From: Microbacterium sp. LWO14-1.2
Lineage (GTDB): Bacteria > Actinomycetota > Actinomycetes > Actinomycetales > Microbacteriaceae
Reading direction: 5' to 3'
Assembly: GCF_038397715.1 (NCBI RefSeq)
Contig: NZ_CP151633.1
Coordinates: 3,038,001 to 3,102,000, forward strand
DNA length: 64,000 nt
In this document: in pieces, positions 15,680 to 24,200 of the stretch
How positions within the stretch are numbered: position 1 is the first letter of the stretch
Layout of the letters: every line of letters begins with the position of its first letter
The notes under the pieces: generated by a model
Told to the model about the DNA's origin: nothing
Database searches by the model: none
The model's input: only the letters and a program-made list of their open reading frames with translations
Made by a program: the position numbers and the translations under genes

Positions 15680-17340
15680 CCGCGGCATCCTCGTCTCCCG
15701 CAGCCCCCGGGGCGCCCGTCCTCGCCGTCGAAGACCTCCACGTCTCGTACGAGACCCGCGCCGGTCGGCGCGAGGTCGTGCACGGCGTCTCCTTCGAGAT
15801 CGCGGAGGGGGAGACGCTCGCCCTCGTCGGCGAATCGGGGTCGGGCAAGTCCACGACCGCGCACGCCCTGCTCGGACTGCTGCCCGCCGGCGGACGCGTC
15901 GAGACCGGCACCGTGCGCCTGGGCGACCTCGACATCTCCGGATGGACGGATCGCGCGCTGCGCGGCATCCGCGGTCCCGAGATCGGACTCGTGCCGCAGG
16001 ACCCGGTGACCTCACTCGATCCGGTGCGCCCCATCGGCGCCCAGGTCGCCGAGGTGCTGAAGCTGCACGGGCACCGCGACGCCCGTCAGCGAAGAGCCCG
16101 CGTGATCGAACTGCTCGACCGGGTCGGCATCGACGATCCCGACCTGCGGGCGCGGCAGTACCCGCATGAGCTGTCGGGCGGCATGCGGCAGCGCGTGCTC
16201 ATCGCCACGGCGATCGCACTGCGCCCGAGGCTGCTCATCGCCGACGAGCCGACCAGCGCCCTCGACGCGACGGTGCAGCGCCGCGTTCTCGACCTGCTCG
16301 ACGAACTGCGTCGGGAGGAGGGCACCAGCATCCTGCTCGTCACGCACGACCTGGGTGTGGCGGCAGACCGCGCGCAGCGCCTGGTGGTGCTCAAGGACGG
16401 TCGCGTCGTCGAACAGGGAGCCAGCGAGAAGGTCCTCGCCGCGCCGACCGACGGATACACGAGGCAGCTGCTGGCCGACGCCCCGGCGTTCGCGACCGGA
16501 TTCCGGCGCCCCGACGCGCCGCCCTTCCTCCGTGACGCCGCCGCGGTGGCCGCCGAGAACCCGTTCGCCATCACCGCCTCCGGGCTCGTGAAGGAGTTCC
16601 GGGTCGCTGGACGGGAGCGGTTCCGCGCCGTCGACGACGTCTCATTCCGCGTCCGCCGCGGCACGACCCATGCCCTCGTCGGCGAGTCCGGCTCGGGGAA
16701 GACGACGACCGCCCGCCTCATCACCCGGTTCCACCAGCCGGATGCCGGGACGATCGACATCGACGGCGACGACGTCACGGGGCTCTCGGGCTCCCGCCTG
16801 CGCGCGCTCCGACGCCGCATCCAGCTCGTCTACCAGAACCCGTTCGCGTCGCTGGATCCCCGACAGCAGATCGTCGACATCGTCGCCGAGCCCTTGCAGA
16901 ACTTCCGTGTGGGGTCGCGGGGAGAGCGTCGCGATCGCGCACTCGCCCTCATCGACCGGGTGTCTCTGCCGAGCGACGTGGCGCGCCGAACCCCGCGCGA
17001 GCTCTCCGGAGGGCAACGCCAGCGCGTGGCGATAGCGCGTGCCCTCGCGATCGATCCCGACATCGTGGTGCTCGACGAAGCCGTGTCAGCGCTCGACGTC
17101 ACGGTGCAGGCCCGCATCCTCGAACTGCTCACCTCGTTGCAGGCCGAGCTCGGTCTCACCTATCTCTTCATCTCGCACGACCTCGCCGTGGTGCGGCGCA
17201 TCAGCCACACGGTCTCGGTCATGCGCCGCGGCCGCATCGTCGAAGAGGGGCCGACGGAGGAGCTCTTCCACGACCCGCAGCACGACTACACCAGGGAACT
17301 GCTCGCCGCAGTGCCAGGACGAACGGAGCAGCCCGCATGA
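15676..17340 (+). CDS. ABC importer ATPase, two fused nucleotide-binding domains
   Basis: A 554-residue fusion of DppD- and DppF-like ATPases. Walker A GESGSGKST occurs at about residues 53 and 335; ABC signatures LSGGMRQR and LSGGQRQR, Walker B LLIADEPTSALD and IVVLDEAVSALD, and H-loops VTHDL and ISHDL are all present. Both sites look catalytically competent. Note DEAVS rather than DEPVS in the second domain. It would energise the two permeases just upstream. An ATGA overlap links it to both neighbours. Confidence 0.94.
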   Translation: MTAASSSPAAPGAPVLAVEDLHVSYETRAGRREVVHGVSFEIAEGETLALVGESGSGKSTTAHALLGLLPAGGRVETGTVRLGDLDISGWTDRALRGIRGPEIGLVPQDPVTSLDPVRPIGAQVAEVLKLHGHRDARQRRARVIELLDRVGIDDPDLRARQYPHELSGGMRQRVLIATAIALRPRLLIADEPTSALDATVQRRVLDLLDELRREEGTSILLVTHDLGVAADRAQRLVVLKDGRVVEQGASEKVLAAPTDGYTRQLLADAPAFATGFRRPDAPPFLRDAAAVAAENPFAITASGLVKEFRVAGRERFRAVDDVSFRVRRGTTHALVGESGSGKTTTARLITRFHQPDAGTIDIDGDDVTGLSGSRLRALRRRIQLVYQNPFASLDPRQQIVDIVAEPLQNFRVGSRGERRDRALALIDRVSLPSDVARRTPRELSGGQRQRVAIARALAIDPDIVVLDEAVSALDVTVQARILELLTSLQAELGLTYLFISHDLAVVRRISHTVSVMRRGRIVEEGPTEELFHDPQHDYTRELLAAVPGRTEQPA

Positions 17341-18392
17341 CGGCCCCCACCCTCGCCTTCTTCACCCGGCTGCTCGACGACGCCGCGCCGGAGGAGCGGT
17401 TCGCGCTCGCCGCAGAGCAGATCCGGCATGCCGAGCTGCACGGCATCGGTCGAGCCTGGGTCGCGCAGCATCACTTCCGCGCGGCCGAGGGCGGGCTGCC
17501 GTCGCCGCTCGTGTTCCTCGCGCATCTCGCGGCGCGCACGACCCGCATCCGCCTCGGCACCGGGGTGATCACGCTGCCGCTCGAAGACCCGGTGCGCGTC
17601 GCCGAGGACGCGGTGGTCGCCGACCTGCTCGCCGACGGACGCCTCGACCTCGGGCTCGGCAGCGGGGGCACCCCGTCGTCGTTCGTCCCGTTCGGGGAGG
17701 ACGTGCGCGACAAGGCCCGGACCTACGATCGCAAGCTGGGCGTGCTGCTCGACGCACTCTCCGGGCGCGACATCGGCGCGGACAACACGCTGTACCCGGA
17801 TGCGGGAGACCTGCGCGACCGGATCTGGCAGGCGACCTTCTCGGCCGCCGGCGGCCGCAGGGCCGGCATCCACGGCCACGGCCTGCTGCTGTCGCGCACT
17901 CAGCCGGGGCCGACCGACGCTCCGCACGCGCCGCTCGCCGCGCTGCAGGGCCCCATCATCGACGCCTACCTCGACGCCCTGCCGTCGGGCGCCGCCCCGC
18001 GGATCACCGCCTCGCGCACCGTCTTCGTCGCCGACGACCGCGCGGACGCCCTGCGATTCGCCGAGGTCGGTCTGCGCCGCGCCGCAGAGGGATTCCGTCG
18101 CCAGGGGCAGACGATCCAGGGCGACGACCTCGACGACCTGATCGCGGCGCTCGACACGCACCTCGGGACCCCGGAGGAGGTGGCCGACTCCCTCGCGGCT
18201 GATGCCACGCTGTCTCGGGCGACCGAGATCGCGTTCCAGGTGCACTCCGTCGACGCCCCGCACCCGCACGTCCTCCGCTCGATCGAACTGTTCGCGCAGG
18301 AGGTCGCGCCGGCGCTCGGCTACGCCCTCCATCCCGCACCAACCGACACCTTCACCGACACACTCACCGACACACTCAGGGAGAACGCATGA
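17337..18392 (+). CDS. Luciferase-like FMN monooxygenase (KPN_01858/TIGR04027-like)
   Basis: A 351-residue LLM-fold flavin monooxygenase. Support: LAFFTRLLDDAAPEERFALA, GRAWVAQHHFRAAEGGLPSPL, RIRLGTGVITLPLEDPVRVAEDA and GRLDLGLGSGGTPSSF. Its place directly after a family-5 importer and before CMD and AhpD-like genes matches the TIGR04027 family, whose substrate is not known to me. The C-terminus TDTFTDTLTDTL comes from three in-frame copies of a 12-bp repeat (18342-18377), which looks unstable in length. Coupled by ATGA overlaps on both sides. Confidence 0.88.
   Translation: MTAPTLAFFTRLLDDAAPEERFALAAEQIRHAELHGIGRAWVAQHHFRAAEGGLPSPLVFLAHLAARTTRIRLGTGVITLPLEDPVRVAEDAVVADLLADGRLDLGLGSGGTPSSFVPFGEDVRDKARTYDRKLGVLLDALSGRDIGADNTLYPDAGDLRDRIWQATFSAAGGRRAGIHGHGLLLSRTQPGPTDAPHAPLAALQGPIIDAYLDALPSGAAPRITASRTVFVADDRADALRFAEVGLRRAAEGFRRQGQTIQGDDLDDLIAALDTHLGTPEEVADSLAADATLSRATEIAFQVHSVDAPHPHVLRSIELFAQEVAPALGYALHPAPTDTFTDTLTDTLRENA
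18342..18377 (+). repeat. In-frame 12-bp tandem repeat, three copies
   Basis: ACCGACACCTTC followed by two ACCGACACACTC units encode TDTF-TDTL-TDTL at the end of the monooxygenase. Confidence 0.85.
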
Positions 18393-18982
18393 CGCACGAC
18401 ATCGTCGATCGGATCGTGGGGGTGACGCCCGCGCTGGATGAGCTGCGACGACGTCGTCCCGTCACGAAGGAGCAGTTGCAGGCGAGTTTCGACGCGCTGT
18501 TCGCGCCGGTCTCCGTCGAGCACGCCTCGCAGGCCGAGCGCGAACTCGTCGCCGCTTTCGCGACGCGACTGGCGGGCGACACCGATCCCACAGGCACCTT
18601 CTACGCCGACCGGGCGCTGGCCATCGACCCGGACCGGGCGCCGGTCGTGCTCGCCGAGGCCGCATCGGCGGCGACGGGCGGTCCCTTCGGGTCGTACGCC
18701 GAGGCGGGCCTGCAGAGCGAGAACACCGACGGCGACCGGTACACGCCGTACGCAGCGGTCGTCGAGGTGCTCGGGGAGCGTCTCGCCGCGGCTCTCGCGC
18801 ACACCCACCTGCTCGTGCTGCGACCGCGGGAGGCCTCCGGCGACGACATCCAGAGGCTGCTCGACGCGGGATGGACGGCCGACGGAGTCGTCACCCTCTC
18901 GCAGCTGGTCTCGTTCCTCGCCTTCCAGCAGCGGGTCGTGACGGGGCTGCGCGCCCTGTCGAGGGCGGGGGCGGCCGCATGA
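18389..18982 (+). CDS. CMD domain protein, Avi_7170/TIGR04029-like
   Basis: A 197-residue protein resembling a carboxymuconolactone-decarboxylase/AhpD helical fold (C-terminal half: VVTLSQLVSFLAFQQRVVTGL). It contains no cysteine at all, so the CxxC redox centre of AhpD is absent; the equivalent position reads HTHLLVLRP. It probably pairs with the next, CxxC-containing protein as a non-catalytic or ligand-binding subunit (inference). The gene overlaps both neighbours by 4 nt. The family is conserved next to KPN_01858-type monooxygenases. Confidence 0.82.
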   Translation: MTHDIVDRIVGVTPALDELRRRRPVTKEQLQASFDALFAPVSVEHASQAERELVAAFATRLAGDTDPTGTFYADRALAIDPDRAPVVLAEAASAATGGPFGSYAEAGLQSENTDGDRYTPYAAVVEVLGERLAAALAHTHLLVLRPREASGDDIQRLLDAGWTADGVVTLSQLVSFLAFQQRVVTGLRALSRAGAAA

Positions 18983-19635
18983 CCTCCTCCGCGACGCCCG
19001 AGACCGCCGTCACGACCGCCGTCACCGTGCTGCACGATCCCGCGCCGCATCCCGACTCCTTCACCCGCGCCGAGGTCGGCTGGACGCCGCATCTGCCTCC
19101 GCTGCCCGAAGAGGAGCTCACCGACCGGCACTACGACGGCCTCGTCGACGCGAGTCGCGCTCAGAGCGACTACTTCCGGCTGCTCGCCCGCGACCCGGAG
19201 GTGCTCAGGGCGCGAACCCTCGTCGACAAGGACATCTTCTACAACACCCGCGAGGGCCTTCCCCGTGCCGAGCGCGAACTCGCGGCGACCGCGGCGTCCC
19301 GCCGCAACGGCTGCGTGTTCTGCGCCTCGGTGCATTCCCGATTCGCCGCCCACCACGGCCGGCGGCCGGACGACGTGGACCGGCTCCTGGACGAGGGTGT
19401 GGGCGCCGACCTCGGATCCCGGTGGAACGCCGTCGTCGCGGCATCCGTCGCCCTCACCGACACTCCGACGGCGTTCGGCGACGACGAGATCGCCCGACTG
19501 CGGGCGGAGGGTCTCGACGACCTCGAGATCGCCGACGTGATCCACGGCGCGGCGTTCTTCAACTGGGCCAACCGGCTCATGCTGTCGATCGGGCGGGCCG
19601 TCGCGCCGCCAGACGCCGGGCCCTCCCACCTCTAG
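18979..19635 (+). CDS. AhpD-like peroxidase domain protein, Avi_7169/TIGR04030-like
   Basis: A 218-residue alkylhydroperoxidase-domain protein. RNGCVFCASVHSRFA places the redox pair at C112 and C115 with the conserved nearby histidine. The N-terminal extension (about 60 residues, GWTPHLPPLPEEELTDRHYD) is typical of the Avi_7169 group. It may detoxify peroxide or a thiol product made by the monooxygenases (inference). It is the last gene of the coupled set; its TAG stop shares a CTAG palindrome with the convergent gene's stop. Confidence 0.86.
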   Translation: MTSSATPETAVTTAVTVLHDPAPHPDSFTRAEVGWTPHLPPLPEEELTDRHYDGLVDASRAQSDYFRLLARDPEVLRARTLVDKDIFYNTREGLPRAERELAATAASRRNGCVFCASVHSRFAAHHGRRPDDVDRLLDEGVGADLGSRWNAVVAASVALTDTPTAFGDDEIARLRAEGLDDLEIADVIHGAAFFNWANRLMLSIGRAVAPPDAGPSHL

Positions 19636-20576
19636 GGGATCAGGACGATCTTGCCGGAGGCGGCACCGGACTCCACGAGCTCGTGGGCCTGTGCCGCCTC
19701 GGCGAGCGGCAGTTCGCGGTCGATCTCGATCGTGAAGTCGCCGGAGTCCAGCAGGGCGATCGTGGCCCCGAGGGCTTGTGCACGCCACGCCAGTTCCTGT
19801 TCGGTGAGCGGTTCCGGTGCGCCGCCCGAGAAGGCGCGGATGCCGAAGTCCGCGGCGTCGGGACCCCGGACGATCGTCGCGATGCGGTCGCGGTCGGTTA
19901 CCAGTTCGAGAGAGGTCTGGATCGCTTCGTCGGTGCCGGCGCAGTCGAGGGCGACCGTGACGCCCTGCGGTGCGGCCTCGCGGACGCGGTCGAGCAGCCC
20001 GTCGCCGTACGCGACCGGCGTCGCTCCGAGCTCGCGAAGCAGGTCGTGACGCGCGGGGCTGGCTGTCGCGATCACCGTCGCTCCCCACGCGACCGCGAAC
20101 TGCACGACCGCCTGGCCGACCGACCCGGAACCGCCGTGCACGAGCAGCACGTCGCCGTCGGAGACGCCGAGCGAGCGGAGCGCCTGATACGCCGTGCCGG
20201 CGGGGATGCCGATGCCGGCGCCCTCCGCCGCGGTGACTCCGTCGGGCAGGAGTGCGAGATGCTCCGCGGGGACGGCGAGGAGGCTGGAGTACGTTCCCCT
20301 GGTGTCGCGGATGGCGACGCGGTCGCCCACGACGAGACCCTGCACGCCGTCGCCGATGCTCTCGACCACGCCGGCGCCGTCGAAGCCCACCGTGCGGGGC
20401 TCGACGATCGGGGGCGACGGCCGCTTCGCGCTGCGCAGCTTGGCGTCGATGGGATTCACACCCGCCGCCTCGATGCGCACGACCACCTCTCCCGCGAGGG
20501 GGAGCGGGTCGGGGACCTCGATCTCATGCAGGACGTCAGGGGAACCGAACTCTGTGTAGACGATCGCGCGAGCCAT
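19632..20576 (-). CDS. Quinone oxidoreductase-like NADPH-dependent reductase
   Basis: A 314-residue medium-chain dehydrogenase/reductase of the zinc-free quinone-reductase group. The GroES-like N-terminus (about 1-115) contains GVNPIDAKLR, and the Rossmann domain shows VLLVHGGSGSVGQAVVQFA near residue 143. Zinc-binding cysteines are missing, as expected for this subgroup. The substrate is unknown. The start is leaderless: TAGCCT lies 6 nt before ATG 20576. It overlaps the convergent AhpD-like gene by 4 nt. Confidence 0.92.
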   Translation of the reverse strand: MARAIVYTEFGSPDVLHEIEVPDPLPLAGEVVVRIEAAGVNPIDAKLRSAKRPSPPIVEPRTVGFDGAGVVESIGDGVQGLVVGDRVAIRDTRGTYSSLLAVPAEHLALLPDGVTAAEGAGIGIPAGTAYQALRSLGVSDGDVLLVHGGSGSVGQAVVQFAVAWGATVIATASPARHDLLRELGATPVAYGDGLLDRVREAAPQGVTVALDCAGTDEAIQTSLELVTDRDRIATIVRGPDAADFGIRAFSGGAPEPLTEQELAWRAQALGATIALLDSGDFTIEIDRELPLAEAAQAHELVESGAASGKIVLIP

Positions 20577-20582
20577 GGAGCC

Positions 20583-20588
20583 AGGCTA
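20583..20588 (-). promoter_or_regulatory. -10 box, leaderless, quinone-reductase gene
   Basis: TAGCCT on the minus strand, 6 nt before ATG 20576. Confidence 0.55.
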
Positions 20589-20613
20589 ACGCGGATGCGG
20601 TCGCCCCGCCCCG

Positions 20614-20700
20614 CGTTTCGTCTCGCCCCGCCCGCTCAACGACCGGCGCTTTCCGGCCCTGCGGGTCGTTGAGCGAGGAGCGCAGCGACGAGTCGAAACG
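20614..20700. repeat. Large palindromic REP-like repeat
   Basis: The left arm (CGTTTCGTCTCG ... GCTCAACGACC) and right arm (GGTCGTTGAGC ... CGACGAGTCGAAACG) form a long imperfect hairpin between the divergent genes. One arm of the same element recurs at 21056-21088 downstream of the GIY-YIG gene. Confidence 0.75.
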
Positions 20701-20753
20701 GGGTGACCGTCGTGCAGCGCCGATGTCGGCATCCCCGCGTATGGTTCGTGCGC

Positions 20754-21053
20754 ATGGGGACGGTGTACATGTTGAGATGCGCAGATGGCACGCTCTACGT
20801 CGGGAGCACGCTCGACCTGGCGCGTCGCCTGGCCGAGCACGCCGACGGCCGGGGCAGCGCCTATACGCGACGGCGACTCCCTGTCGAGGTCGTGTGGAGT
20901 GAGGACTTCGCGCGCATCGACGACGCGTTCCTCTGGGAGAAGCGCATCCAGGGCTGGAGCCACGCCAAGCGGCTCGCCTTCGTCGAGGGCGGCCTGGATG
21001 CCGTCCGCGGGTGGAGCGCGCGAGCGCGGAGGGAGCGTTCCGTGGAGGGATGA
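20754..21053 (+). CDS. GIY-YIG nuclease domain protein (YhbQ/UPF0213-like)
   Basis: A 99-residue single-domain GIY-YIG protein: VYMLRCADGTLYVGST holds the two GIY/YIG-equivalent strands, followed by the conserved arginine helix DLARRLAEH and the WEKRIQGWSHAKRLAFV region. Such stand-alone proteins resemble the catalytic domain of UvrC and homing endonucleases, but their role is unclear. ATG at 20754 is chosen because the domain starts there and TATGGT ends 8 nt upstream. It is bracketed by related REP-like repeats at 20614-20700 and 21056-21232. Confidence 0.9.
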   Translation: MGTVYMLRCADGTLYVGSTLDLARRLAEHADGRGSAYTRRRLPVEVVWSEDFARIDDAFLWEKRIQGWSHAKRLAFVEGGLDAVRGWSARARRERSVEG

Positions 21054-21055
21054 CG

Positions 21056-21232
21056 CGTTTCGTCTCGCTGCGCTCGCTCAACGACCCGGAAGGGTTCTCC
21101 CCTCGCTCAACGACCCGGAAGGGGTTCTTCGCTCGCTCAACGACCCGGAAGGGTTCTCCCCTCGCTCAACGACCCGGAAGGGGTTCTTCGCTCGCTCAAC
21201 GACCCGCACGGGCATCGCCCGCTCAACGGCCG
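21056..21232. repeat. Tandem repeat array, five 29/30-bp units plus partial
   Basis: Units beginning CTCGCTCAACGACCCGG start at 21073, 21102, 21132, 21161 and 21191, with a degenerate sixth near 21219. Units alternate between two types (29 bp with TTCTCCC tails, 30 bp with GTTCTTCG tails), making a 59-bp higher-order repeat. The first unit is preceded by the CGTTTCGTCTCG arm of the REP-like element. The array sits between convergent genes and overlaps the hrpA stop codon. Confidence 0.9.
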
Positions 21233-24200
21233 GCGGCGAGGGCCTTCATGATGCGCTGGGGCGAGACGGGCTGGGCCGTGCCGAGGCGCTGCGCGAACAC
21301 GCTGACGCGGTACTCCTCGAGCAGCCAGCGCGTCTCGACGAGCGCGGCCGGCGCGTCCGGTGCGGGAGGGATGGTGCCGCCGGCATCCTCGAACGCCTTC
21401 GCCATCCGCTCGTACTCGCTCATGCGCGTGCGGTCCTTGCCCGGTTCGCTGCCGAGCGTCTTCAGGCGGTCGAGCATGCCGTCGAGATAGCGGGGGTAGT
21501 GCGCGAGGCGGTCGACGCCCGTGGCCGACACGAACCCGGGGTGCAGAAGCCCGGAGAGCTGGGTGCGGATGTCGTTCAGCGGGCCGAGCAGCGCGAGCGA
21601 GTTCTGCGACTTGATGCCGCGTTCGACCTCCCGCGCCTTCGTGAGGATGCGCGAGACGAGCGATACGCACGCGAAGAGCTCGTCGACGAGCGCTGCCGAC
21701 ACGAGGTCGCGCACACGCGTGAATTCCGCCTCGGTGCGGATGACGCCGTGCGCGGCGCCGGTGGCTGCATCGACGAGTCGCTGCACGACGGCGGCGCGGC
21801 AGTCCTCGATGAGCGCGGCCGCGGAGGGGTAGGGCGACGCGGCGAGAGCGAGCTTCTCGGCGCTGGTCAGGTGCTCCTGCACGTACGAACTGGGGGAGGG
21901 GACGCCGAGCAGGACGAGTCGCCGCACTCCGGCCCTGGTCGCGGCGGTCGCGGCGTCGGCGGTCGCCTCGACGCGCACCGCGACGGACTTGCCGCGGTCG
22001 ACGATGGCCGGGTAGCCGCGCACGACTCCTCCGGCCACGCGCGTGTCGAGCACCTCGGGGAGGTCGCCGAACGACCAGGCGATGAGACCGTCCTGCTCGA
22101 TCGAGGCGGGAGCGGCCGCGGGCTGCGGGCCCGACCCCGGGCCGGGCCGACGGGGCGGCGCGGCGATCGATCGGGCGACGCTGCTGCGAGCGCGGTCGGA
22201 CAGCGTCTGCTGCAGCACACGCAGGTCGCGGTCGGATCCCACGACCCGTCCGCGCTCGTCGACCGCGCGGAAGTTCATCCGCAGGTGCGCGGGCACCCGC
22301 TCGTCTTCGAAGTCCGCGGCGGACACCAGCTGATTGGCGAGCGGCTGGATGAGCCTCGCCAGCGCCTCCTTGAGTCCGCGCGGGGGGAGCCCGGCGTGCG
22401 ACTCCGGCCCCTCGCCTGCGAGCTCGGCACCGAACTTCTCCGCCCAGTCCGCGGCGGGGACGACGTGACGACGGATCGCCTTCGGCAGCGCACGCAGGAG
22501 TCCGGTGACGAGCTCGGCGCGCAGCCCGGGCACCTGCCAGTCGAAGCCCCGATCCTCGATCTGCGCCAGCAGCGGCAGCGGGATCACGACGCTCACGCCG
22601 TCGTCCGCCGCTCCCGGCTCGAACCGGTAGGCGAGACCGAGCACCTGATCGCCCTGGGTCCATCGCGTCGGGAACTCGCTGCGGTCAGCCCGGCTGTCGT
22701 CGTCGACGAGGTCGCCCTCGCGCATCACGAGGAGCTTCGGGGTGGAGGTCAGTGCCTCGCGCCACCACTTCTCGAACGATCGGACGTCGAACACGTCGGC
22801 CGGGATGCGTTCGTCGTAGAACCGGAAGACGGCCTCGTCGCCCGCGAGGATGTCGCGTCGGCGTTCGCGCTCCTCCAGCTTCTCGAGGCGTTTGCGCAGC
22901 TCGGCGTTGCTGCGCCAGAACGCGCTGACGCGCTTGTCGATCCGGCCGGGGTCCCACTCGCCCTCGACGAGAGCGTGCCGCAGGAACAGCTCGCGCGACC
23001 CGGCGCGGTCGATGCGGGCGAACTGCACGCGGCGCCTCGGGATGATCTCGACGCCGAACAGCGTGACCTTCTCGTACGCGACGGCCGCTCCGGCATCCTT
23101 CGACCAGTGCGGCTCGGTGACCTGCCGTTTCGCGAGATCACCCGCGAGAGCCTCGGCCCAGGCGGGGTCGATCGCGGCGACCGTGCGCGCGTAGGTGCGC
23201 GACGTCTCGACGATCTCGGCGGCCATCACGGCCTGCGGGCTCTTCTTGCGCAGCGCCGAGCCCGGGAAGATCGAGAAACGGATGCCGCGGGCTCCCCGGT
23301 ACTCCGCCTGACGGCGCCTGGCGTCCTTCGGCGGGGTCTTGCTCTGTCCGCGTCCGGCGGTGCTGCGCTCGTCGAGGATGCCGATCTGCGACAGCAGGCC
23401 CGAGAGGAGCGCCCGGTGGATCGCGTCCGGGTCGCCGGTGCCGGGCTGGGCCTCCTTCGTGCGGACGAGGGTGCGGAGCTGGCGGTGCACGTCGAACCAT
23501 TCCCGCACACGGACGTAGTTCAGGTGCTCGGCGCGGCAGAGACGTCGGAAGGCGCTCGACCCGAGCTCGCGCTGCTGCTCGCGCAGGTGGTTCCACAGGT
23601 TGAGGATCGAGAGGAAGTCGCTCGTCGGGTCGGCGAACCGGGCGTGCATGCGGTCGGCCTCGTCGCGCAGGCTCTGCGGCGCATCCTGCGATGGGCGCTC
23701 CCGGACGTCCTGGATCGACATGCCGGCGACGATCGCGAGGACGTCGCGGACCACCGCATCCGAGGAACCGGATGCCGCGCGCCCCGCCTCGATGAGCATG
23801 CGGGCGAAACGCGGGTCGATCGGGATGCGGGCGATGTCGCGTCCGATGCGGGTGAGCCGCGGCTCGTCTCGCGCGATGTCGACGGCGCCGAGCTCGGTGA
23901 GGAGGTCGAACGCCGCCTTGACGCCGCGGGAGTCCGGAGGAGTGAGGAACGGGAAGGCGGTGATGTCGCCGAAGCCGAGCGACAGCATCTGGAGGATGAC
24001 CGAGGCGAGCGAGGTGCGCAGGATCTCGGGTTCCGTGAACTCGGGCCGGCGCTCGAAGTCCTCCTCGCTGTAGAGGCGGATGGCGATGCCGTCGCTCGTG
24101 CGGCCCGCTCGTCCGGAGCGCTGGTTGGCCGAGGCCTGCGAGATGGCCTCGATGGGGAGGCGCTGTACCTTCGACCGGGCGCTGTAGCGGGAGATGCGCG

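Noticed and set aside
21056..21232. Possible CRISPR array
   Set aside because: Units are 29-30 bp and regular, but what would be spacers are repeated too (two alternating unit types), there are no cas genes, and the array is short; it is a simple tandem repeat.
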